Shown here piece by piece: positions 57,166 through 64,000 of a stretch of DNA of 64,000 nucleotides. The stretch is from an uncultured Clostridia bacterium (GTDB lineage Bacteria > Bacillota > Clostridia > TANB77 > CAG-508), in contig CALXLF010000003.1 in the NCBI GenBank assembly GCA_944389125.1, forward strand, positions 142,008 to 206,007. The letters run 5' to 3'. The notes beneath the pieces are model-generated. The model had not been told where the DNA came from. It worked only from the letters and a program-made list of their open reading frames with translations, and did not search any database. Each line of letters starts with the position of its first letter. Within the stretch, counting starts at the first letter, position 1. The position numbers and the translations under genes are program-made.

Positions 57166-58137
57166 ATGAAAAACATTTTAGTAACAGGTGCTGCAGGATT
57201 TATAGGAGCTAATTTTGCAGAATTAATGGTAAAAAAATATGAAGGGAAATATAATATTATAGTTTATGATAAATTAACTTATGCTGGAAATTTACATAAT
57301 TTAGATAATATTAAAGATAAAATAACATTTGTAAAAGGAGATATATGTGATTTTGAATTTGTAAAAGAAACTTTTAAGAAATATGATATTGACGCTGTTG
57401 TTCATTTTGCAGCTGAATCACATGTTGATAATAGTATAAAAAATCCTTTTATATTTACACATACAAATGTAATAGGAACACATACTTTGTTAGAAGCTGC
57501 TAAACAAATTTGGGGTGAAGGAAGCCCAAATAAATTTGTTCATATTTCAACAGATGAAGTATATGGCTCTTTAGGAGAAACCGGATATTTTACTGAAACT
57601 TCTCCAATTAAACCAAATAGTCCATATTCTGCTTCTAAAGCTTCATCAGATTTAATTGCTTTAGCTTATAGTGAAACATTTAAGATGAATGTAACAGTAA
57701 CAAATTGCTCAAATAATTATGGACCATATCAACATCATGAAAAATTAATTCCACATATGATCTCTAAAGCATTAAAAAATGAAAAATTACCAGTTTATGG
57801 TGAAGGAAAAAATATCAGAGATTGGCTTTATGTTGAAGATCATTGTGAAGCAATTGATATTGTTTTACATAAAGGTAGAAAAGGTGAGAGATACAATATA
57901 GGTGGACATAATGAAAAGAGAAATATTGAAATTGTTAAGTTAATATTAGAAAGATTAGACAAATCAGAAGATTTAATTGAGTTTGTAACAGATAGAAAAG
58001 GACATGATTATAGATATGCAATAGATCCAACAAAATTAAAAAATGAGTTTGGATGGGAACCAAAAACAAAATTTAAAGATGGAATTGCAAAGACAATAGA
58101 TTGGTATTTAGCACATCCAGAGTATTTAGAAAAATAA
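57166..58137 (+). CDS. rfbB: dTDP-glucose 4,6-dehydratase
   Basis: A 323-residue NAD-dependent SDR enzyme. VTGAAGFIGANFAELMVKKY binds NAD; HISTDEVYGSLGE and the catalytic YSASKASSDLIALAY are present, and NNYGPYQHHEKLIPHMI is typical. Second enzyme of dTDP-L-rhamnose synthesis, so the locus has all four. Confidence 0.97.
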   Translation: MKNILVTGAAGFIGANFAELMVKKYEGKYNIIVYDKLTYAGNLHNLDNIKDKITFVKGDICDFEFVKETFKKYDIDAVVHFAAESHVDNSIKNPFIFTHTNVIGTHTLLEAAKQIWGEGSPNKFVHISTDEVYGSLGETGYFTETSPIKPNSPYSASKASSDLIALAYSETFKMNVTVTNCSNNYGPYQHHEKLIPHMISKALKNEKLPVYGEGKNIRDWLYVEDHCEAIDIVLHKGRKGERYNIGGHNEKRNIEIVKLILERLDKSEDLIEFVTDRKGHDYRYAIDPTKLKNEFGWEPKTKFKDGIAKTIDWYLAHPEYLEK

Positions 58138-58178
58138 GTTTAAAAAACTCTTAAAAACTAAAATTTATGAGGATTTAT

Positions 58179-59771
58179 ATGGAAAAAGATAATAATAAAG
58201 CTAATAATTTTGTAAGAATATGTTCAAATATTTTAGGCACTTTAGTAATTATTACTTTAACTGTTTTATGTATTAGTGGTATAGTTGTTACATCAAAATT
58301 TTTGAATCAAAATTGGTCTGATTCAAATGAAAATATTGAGATAAAATTAGATAGTGTAATTATAAATTTTATAGGTATAATTGTATTTTTAGGGATTATA
58401 TTTGGACTTTTTAAAATTTCAAAAAAAGTCAAAGAAAAGTGGCTTTTGGTGATGGCTTTAATAGTAATTGCAGTTATAGGAATTTTTTGGGTAAATTACG
58501 TAAAAGTTCCTGTTAAAGATGATCAAAAAGTAATTTATGATTTGGCATTTAGTTTTTTAGATGGAAATTTTGAATACTTAGATGAAGGATATTATTTATT
58601 TTGGCATCCACTTCAACTTGGAATTTTATATTTTATAATGCTTGTTTATAAAATTATAAATATTAAAAGTCCATTAGTATTTCAAAATCTAAATATAATT
58701 TTTGTAATTATTTCTACAATATTTTTATATAAAATTTGTAAAAGATTATATCATAATGAAAATACAAATAAGATATTTTTGATATTAATACCGTTTTTTA
58801 TAGTAATGCCAATGATTTCTGTTTTAGTATATGGAAATATTGTTGGTTTAATGTTATCTTTAGTTTCTATATATTTTATTATAAAATACTTAGATGAACG
58901 AAAAATAAGACAATTAGTTATTGCTTGTATATCAATGCTGTTTTCAGTTATATTAAAGCAAAACAGTCAAGTATTTTTAATTGCTATATGTATAATTATG
59001 TTTTTAGATTTTTTAAAAACATTCAAAAAAGCAAATTTAGTTTTTATATTAATTACTGTAATTATTACTATATTATCTACCCCTGCAATTTATAAATTTA
59101 CAGAAGCTTTTACTGGTAAAAAAGTAAATGATGGTATTCCAATGATTACATATGTAGCAATGGGAATAGCTGAAGAAGTTGATAGAGCACCAGGATGGTA
59201 TAATGCAGGATTTAATGTTGAAACTGTATATATAGAAAATAATAATGATAGTAAAGCTACTTCAGAATATAGCAAACAAGAAATTAAAAACAGATTAAAA
59301 TTTTTTATAGAAAACCCATCAAAATTTATAGATTATTATAATGAAAAGGTTTATTCTACATGGTTAGAACCAACATTTCAAACTCTATGGTTTAGTAGTT
59401 CGATGGATCAAACTACTGATGAGATTTCTAATTATTATTCTAATCAGAAATTAATACCTAGTATGTTGTCTGGAAAAATTTCAGAAGTAATAATAAGATT
59501 TCTAGATATTTATCAGATTATTATCTATGCTTTTACAGTTATAAATATAGGTATTAGTATAAAAAATAAAGAATTAAATGAAAAAAATATTATTTTAATA
59601 TTAGTTTTCTTTGGAGGATTTTTATTCCATATTCTTTGGGAAACTAAGAGCGTTTATGTAATACCATATTTTTATGTATTAATTCCAGTAGCAGCTGAAG
59701 GAATTAGAAAAGTAATAGATTTAATTTATAAAAAGAAAAGCTTAGGAGGAACAGAAAAAACTAATGGATAA
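58179..59771 (+). CDS. Multi-pass membrane glycosyltransferase-like protein (GT-C type)
   Basis: About 530 residues from ATG 58179, which has TGAGGA upstream; an in-frame ATG at 58167 overlaps that site. Around 11-12 hydrophobic segments and an early extracytoplasmic loop with acidic residues (VKDDQKVIYDLAFSFLDGNF) are typical of GT-C enzymes using polyprenyl-phosphate sugars. A large loop at about 320-420. Specific family not recognised. Overlaps the next gene by eight bases (ATGGATAA). Confidence 0.75.
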   Translation: MEKDNNKANNFVRICSNILGTLVIITLTVLCISGIVVTSKFLNQNWSDSNENIEIKLDSVIINFIGIIVFLGIIFGLFKISKKVKEKWLLVMALIVIAVIGIFWVNYVKVPVKDDQKVIYDLAFSFLDGNFEYLDEGYYLFWHPLQLGILYFIMLVYKIINIKSPLVFQNLNIIFVIISTIFLYKICKRLYHNENTNKIFLILIPFFIVMPMISVLVYGNIVGLMLSLVSIYFIIKYLDERKIRQLVIACISMLFSVILKQNSQVFLIAICIIMFLDFLKTFKKANLVFILITVIITILSTPAIYKFTEAFTGKKVNDGIPMITYVAMGIAEEVDRAPGWYNAGFNVETVYIENNNDSKATSEYSKQEIKNRLKFFIENPSKFIDYYNEKVYSTWLEPTFQTLWFSSSMDQTTDEISNYYSNQKLIPSMLSGKISEVIIRFLDIYQIIIYAFTVINIGISIKNKELNEKNIILILVFFGGFLFHILWETKSVYVIPYFYVLIPVAAEGIRKVIDLIYKKKSLGGTEKTNG

Positions 59772-60702
59772 AATATCAATTATAGTATCATGTTATAATG
59801 AGGAAAAAACAGTAAATATTTTAATAGATAAATTAGAAGAAGTAGCTCGAGATGAGGTTTTTAAAGATGTTGAATTTGAATATGTTTTTGTAAATGATGG
59901 TTCAAAAGATGAAACATTAAATATTTTAAAGCAATTATCAGCAGAAAAGCCAAATGTAAGATATGTTTCATTTTCAAGGAATTTTGGAAAAGAAGCAGCA
60001 ATGCTTGCAGGTCTTGAGTATGCAACTGGCGATTATTATGCTTTAATGGATGCTGATCTTCAAGATCCACCAGAGCTTTTAAGAGAAATGTATATTTCTA
60101 TAAAGACTGAAGATTATGATTGTATAGCAACAAGAAGAGTTACAAGAAAAGGAGAACCGGTTTTAAGAAGTTTTTTCTCAAGGCTATTTTATAAATTAAT
60201 TAATAAAATGACTGATTTTGAAATGGTTGATGGAGCAAGAGATTATGGTTTAATGACAAAACAGGTAAGAGACTCTATAATTTCAATGAAAGAATACAAT
60301 AGATACTATAAAGGTTTATTTGCTTTTGTAGGATTTAAGAAAAAATGGATTGAATATGAAAATGTTGAAAGGGTTGCTGGGGAAACAAAATGGTCTTTTT
60401 GGAAATTATTTAAATATGCATTAGAAGGAATTACAGCTTTTACAACGACACCTCTTGCTATATCATCTGTTGTAGGATTATTATTTTGTTTAATCTCAGG
60501 AATTGCTATAATATTTATAATTATAAAAACATTAGTATATGGAGATTCAACATCAGGTTGGCCAAGCCTTGCTTGTATTATAATGTTTATGGGTGGAATT
60601 CAACTTTTAAGTCTTGGAATTATTGGACAATATCTTTCTAAAACATATTTAGAAGTAAAAAATAGACCTATATATATAATAAGAGAACATGATGATAAGT
60701 AA
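59764..60702 (+). CDS. Polyprenyl-phosphate glycosyltransferase (GT2, DPM1/GtrB-like)
   Basis: 312 residues. The GT2 catalytic domain (ISIIVSCYNEEKTVNILIDK; VNDGSKDETL; ALMDADLQDPPE) is followed by two C-terminal membrane helices (about 230-290), as in GtrB/ArnC-type enzymes that put a sugar on undecaprenyl phosphate. It may supply the donor for the adjacent GT-C protein. Confidence 0.92.
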   Translation: MDKISIIVSCYNEEKTVNILIDKLEEVARDEVFKDVEFEYVFVNDGSKDETLNILKQLSAEKPNVRYVSFSRNFGKEAAMLAGLEYATGDYYALMDADLQDPPELLREMYISIKTEDYDCIATRRVTRKGEPVLRSFFSRLFYKLINKMTDFEMVDGARDYGLMTKQVRDSIISMKEYNRYYKGLFAFVGFKKKWIEYENVERVAGETKWSFWKLFKYALEGITAFTTTPLAISSVVGLLFCLISGIAIIFIIIKTLVYGDSTSGWPSLACIIMFMGGIQLLSLGIIGQYLSKTYLEVKNRPIYIIREHDDK

Positions 60703-60720
60703 TTTTTGGGGGAACATAAA

Positions 60721-62073
60721 ATGAAGGAAAAAATAAAAAAAATTTATAATTGGGAGTATTTTCCATTTTTAATATGTTTTATAGTTTTATTATGTACTTT
60801 TCTTTGTATGAATATTTCTGGTTATGGCGATGATAAATGGTTTAGTCAAAGTGCTTCAGAAATGTCTGAATTTGATTTTTTACATTGGAGATATGAAACA
60901 TGGAGTTCTAGAATAATAATTGAATTCATTTTTATTAATCTTTTGAAAATGGGAAATATATGTTGTTCAATTTTTGTTTCTATGTTATTTGTGTTGCTTG
61001 GTGTTGCAATTTCAAAAACATTTATATTAGATAAAAATGATAAAAATAAAGTTAGAATAATTAATTGGATTATATTATTTTTATTATTAACAATCTCATA
61101 TATTGTATTAACTGGAGCTGGAGTTATTGCAACAGTTGTTAATTATTTATTTCCTGTTACATTTGGAATTTTTGTATTATTATATATTAGAAAAAGCGTT
61201 TTAAAAGAAAAAATAAAAAAATATGAATATCCATTATATATAATTTCTGCACTGATAGCTACAAATATGGAGCAAATGTGTGCAATACTTTTCGTTGTTT
61301 GTATTTTTAGTTTAATTTATTTTATTATAAAAGAAAAAAAAATAAATATTTTTATTTTAGTGTTATTTATTATTTCAGTTTTGGGATTAGTAAATATATT
61401 AACTTGTCCAGGAGTTGATTTAAGAAATGAATCAGAAATTAAAACATGGTATCAGGATTATGTAAATTTTGGAATTGTTGAAAAAGTAAAATGTGGAATA
61501 TATGTTGTAATTAAGGATTGTTTTGAAACTATAAATATCCCTTATATTATTTTTTCATTAATTATTGCAATTGAAATATTGAAAAAATATAGAAATATTT
61601 TTGTTAAAATTATTAGTATAATTCCAGTACTTGCAGGAACAGTTTTTACAATTTTTGCTCCTATATCTTCTGCAATTATTCCAAATGTGTTTGGAATAAA
61701 TAATACAATAATAGCAGGTTTTAATGCTCAAACTACAAGATTTTTGTTCTTTGCGCCATATATTTTTGTGTTATTATGTTTGCTTATTTCTACTGCATTA
61801 ATATTTAAAAAGAATTGGAAAACATTAATACTAATATTAGTATTATGTGCAGGATTTGCAAGTAAGTTTATTATGGGATTTAGCCCAACTGTTATTGCAT
61901 CAGGTGTAAGAACAGCTTTTATAATGATTTGTGCATTTATTATTTCCACAGTAATAATAATTGAAGAAAAAAATATAAAATTTTTAAATGAATTTATATG
62001 TTTTGTAATTCTTTTAGCTATGTTACAATCAGCCGAAAATATTTGTGGTTTATATAATATAGGAATATTATAA
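60721..62073 (+). CDS. Multi-pass membrane protein, DUF6056-like
   Basis: 450 residues from ATG 60721 after TGGGGGAAC; a TTG at 60706 overlaps that site. About 11 membrane segments. The first loop GYGDDKWFSQSASEMSEFDF with HWRYETWSSRIIIEF resembles the DUF6056 group of surface-polysaccharide loci; assignment tentative. Possibly a glycosyltransferase or polymerase-like protein. Confidence 0.65.
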   Translation: MKEKIKKIYNWEYFPFLICFIVLLCTFLCMNISGYGDDKWFSQSASEMSEFDFLHWRYETWSSRIIIEFIFINLLKMGNICCSIFVSMLFVLLGVAISKTFILDKNDKNKVRIINWIILFLLLTISYIVLTGAGVIATVVNYLFPVTFGIFVLLYIRKSVLKEKIKKYEYPLYIISALIATNMEQMCAILFVVCIFSLIYFIIKEKKINIFILVLFIISVLGLVNILTCPGVDLRNESEIKTWYQDYVNFGIVEKVKCGIYVVIKDCFETINIPYIIFSLIIAIEILKKYRNIFVKIISIIPVLAGTVFTIFAPISSAIIPNVFGINNTIIAGFNAQTTRFLFFAPYIFVLLCLLISTALIFKKNWKTLILILVLCAGFASKFIMGFSPTVIASGVRTAFIMICAFIISTVIIIEEKNIKFLNEFICFVILLAMLQSAENICGLYNIGIL

Positions 62074-62104
62074 AATAAATTTTGAATTAAAATATGGAGG
62101 AAAA

Positions 62105-62890
62105 ATGGAATTTTTTAAATTACTAATTAAAGATAGAAAACTAGTTTTTCAACTTGGAAAAAATGATTTTAGAAATAGATTTGCAAATACAAGTCTAGGT
62201 TCAATATGGGGATTTTTACAACCATTTGTATTTATGATAACTTATGTTATAGTTTTTCAATATATTTTAAAAACAGGAAGTTCTGGAGAATATCCTTATG
62301 TTGTTTGGTTTTTACCAGGTATGGCAATGTGGATGTTTTGTAATGATGCTATTATAAATGCAAGTAATTCAATTAGAAATTATAGTTATCTTGTAAAAAA
62401 AGTAGTATTCCCAGTTGATATTATACCAGTAATTTCACTTACATCTTCAAGTTTTATAGGACTATTTTTAGTTTTAATTGCAATTGTATCAGCTAGTATT
62501 TATGGATATTTTCCAAACTTATTAAATGTAATTTATATAGTTTTTGCAGCTTATTGTTTTATAATAGCATTTACTAGATTTACATCAGCGCTTTCTACAT
62601 TGGTACCAGATTTTTCTCAACTTTTAAATATATTGATGCAATTATTTATGTGGTTTACTCCAATAGTTTGGAATTTAAATATGATACAAGGAAAACTAGT
62701 ATGTTTATTTAAAGCATTTCCATTTACATATTTAGTAGAAGGAATGAGACAAGCTTTTATAAATTCAACAATTATAACTGAACATCATGGATTATATACA
62801 TTTATATTTTGGGCAATAACTATAATTCTTTATGTTTGGGGAAATTACATATTTAAGAAAGCTAAAAAAGACTTTGCTGATGTATTATAA
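62105..62890 (+). CDS. Polysaccharide ABC exporter permease (Wzm/TagG type)
   Basis: 261 residues with six membrane segments and the ABC-2 pattern: FRNRFANTSLGSIWGFLQPF near the N-terminus, and QLFMWFTPIVWNLNMIQGKL. It is followed by a glycosyltransferase and then an ATPase, as in Wzm/Wzt-type export of O-antigen or teichoic-acid-like chains. ATG at 62105 after TGGAGG. Confidence 0.93.
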   Translation: MEFFKLLIKDRKLVFQLGKNDFRNRFANTSLGSIWGFLQPFVFMITYVIVFQYILKTGSSGEYPYVVWFLPGMAMWMFCNDAIINASNSIRNYSYLVKKVVFPVDIIPVISLTSSSFIGLFLVLIAIVSASIYGYFPNLLNVIYIVFAAYCFIIAFTRFTSALSTLVPDFSQLLNILMQLFMWFTPIVWNLNMIQGKLVCLFKAFPFTYLVEGMRQAFINSTIITEHHGLYTFIFWAITIILYVWGNYIFKKAKKDFADVL

Positions 62891-62922
62891 AACTATTTTT
62901 AAGTTAAGGAATGGAATAGAAA

Positions 62923-63909
62923 ATGGAAAAAATAAATGTTTTAATGCCTACATATAATGGAAGATTGTATTTAAGAAAACAATTAGATTCTATTTTAAAC
63001 CAAACATTTAGTGATTTTAGATTGTTTGTTTCAGATGATGCTTCAACAGATAGTACTTTAAAAATTTTAAAAGAATATGAAAAAAAAGATAGAAGAATTG
63101 AAATATATGGGCATGAAAAAAATATTGGTATTTCTGCTAATTTTGAATTTTTAATTGGAAAAGTAAGAAGTGAATATTTCATGTTTTCAGATCAAGATGA
63201 TGTTTGGGAACCTGATAAAATAGAAAAAACTTTTAATAAAATGAAAGAAACTGATAGTGATTTAGTTTATACTGATTTAGAAGTAACAGATTCAAGACTT
63301 AAAACTATTGCTCCATCATATTGGAAATTAAAAGGGTTTGAAAATAAAATAAAAAATTATAACAATTTTGAGAGCCTATATTTAAATAATTATATAACAG
63401 GTTGTACGATGCTTATGAAAAGTAAATGGATAAATGAATTTTTACCATTTCCTAAAAATAGTAAATATATATTGTATGATTATTGGATAGCATTGGTAAT
63501 AAGTCAAAAAGGAAAAATGGCTTTTGTAGATGAACCTACAATAAAATATAGACAACATAAGAAGAATCAAGTCGGTTCAAAAACAAAATCAGAAGAATTA
63601 GAATCATTAGATGAGATAAGAAATCTATTTTTAGATGTAAAAATAGATCATTTTAAGACTTTTATACAAAATGAAAAAATTTTTAATAGTGAGAATATAA
63701 GAAAATTAAATTATGAGGCTTTAAATTATTTTGAAAAATTACAAAAAGTTAATAAATTTAATTTTTCAAATTGGAGTTTGTTTTTTAAATTATACAAATA
63801 TGAAGAATTTAGCTATAAAATGAAAAATTTTTTAATTTTAAATATGCCTGCAATTGCAAGAGTAGCATATAAACGTATAAAAAAAGAAAATCAAAAAAAT
63901 AAAAATTGA
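62923..63909 (+). CDS. GT2 glycosyltransferase, possible rhamnosyltransferase
   Basis: 328 residues. INVLMPTYNGRLYLRKQLDS, SDDASTDST, then FSDQDDVWEPDKIE (catalytic DxD-type region) and RQHKKNQVG are typical of rhamnosyltransferase-like GT2 enzymes. It lies between the ABC permease and ATPase genes. Confidence 0.9.
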   Translation: MEKINVLMPTYNGRLYLRKQLDSILNQTFSDFRLFVSDDASTDSTLKILKEYEKKDRRIEIYGHEKNIGISANFEFLIGKVRSEYFMFSDQDDVWEPDKIEKTFNKMKETDSDLVYTDLEVTDSRLKTIAPSYWKLKGFENKIKNYNNFESLYLNNYITGCTMLMKSKWINEFLPFPKNSKYILYDYWIALVISQKGKMAFVDEPTIKYRQHKKNQVGSKTKSEELESLDEIRNLFLDVKIDHFKTFIQNEKIFNSENIRKLNYEALNYFEKLQKVNKFNFSNWSLFFKLYKYEEFSYKMKNFLILNMPAIARVAYKRIKKENQKNKN

Positions 63910-63923
63910 AAGGTTTTTAAATA

Positions 63924-64000
63924 ATGAGCGAGAAAAAAGAAAATAAAAAAACAGATAATAGAAAAACAGTTATAAAAATAACAAATTTAGTAAAAGAATA
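63924..64000 (+). CDS. ABC transporter ATP-binding protein (partial, window end)
   Basis: The first 25 residues only (MSEKKENKKTDNRKTVIKIT onward, NLVKEY). VIKITNLVKEY is the usual first strand of an ABC ATPase. Position after the permease fits the Wzt/TagH subunit. GAAAGG upstream. Confidence 0.75.
   Translation, partial: MSEKKENKKTDNRKTVIKITNLVKE

Overview
The window is AT-rich (roughly 25-30% GC by eye) and comes from a low-GC, spore-forming Clostridia-type Firmicute, probably an uncultured gut lineage. Evidence: SepF and DivIVA division genes, a Spo0A gene behind 0A boxes, SpoVT behind a sigma-G-like promoter, an SpoIIIE/FtsK translocase, a HrcA/CIRCE-like groESL operon, and a Firmicute-ordered S10-spc-alpha ribosomal cluster. 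No rRNA, tRNA, CRISPR array or complete insertion sequence was seen.

Layout. 0-16 kb: cell division and housekeeping (HlyD-like adaptor, sepF, divIVA, rsmD, ftsK/spoIIIE), a beta-CASP RNase-like protein, a GH15 glucan hydrolase, radA, a cyclophilin-like lipid-anchored or membrane-anchored protein, a prepilin-like protein and a WG-repeat protein. 16-25 kb: regulation and sporulation (LysR, two Spo0A-derived degenerate regulators, an HI0933 flavoprotein, YigZ, Spo0A, a ribbon-helix-helix protein, SpoVT) and a C-terminally short alanyl-tRNA synthetase. 25-28 kb: sortase and groES-groEL. 28-45 kb: about 30 ribosomal protein genes with secY, adk, map, infA and rpoA; rpmD (L30) is missing from its usual place. 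45-50 kb: small membrane proteins, a compositionally foreign gene on the minus strand, and glycogen phosphorylase. 50-64 kb: a surface polysaccharide locus with the four dTDP-L-rhamnose genes, a 1480-residue RgpF/HAD protein, glycosyltransferases and a Wzm/Wzt-type ABC exporter that runs off the end.

The most unusual signal is a decoding anomaly. Five genes (beta-CASP hydrolase, GH15, prepilin-like, yigZ, spoVT) are each split by exactly one extra base. In every one the break is an in-frame CGG codon, and skipping its C restores the conserved reading frame with a glycine (GGA or GGC). I checked every CGG triplet I could find by eye. In all the other typical genes of the window CGG occurs only out of frame, never as a sense arginine codon. 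The only sense CGGs are two in the foreign-looking minus-strand gene at 46.3-47.0 kb. This looks like +1 ribosomal frameshifting at an unassigned or starved CGG codon, used or tolerated in several genes including a sporulation regulator. It needs to be separated from sequencing error by read-level and comparative data.

Other points of interest: a stand-alone receiver with Lys in place of the phospho-acceptor Asp next to a divergent Spo0A paralogue; a compensated CIRCE variant; two hairpins separating the groEL ribosome-binding site from its start; a palindromic REP-like element between 25-base direct repeats; and strong hairpins inside the ribosomal operon.
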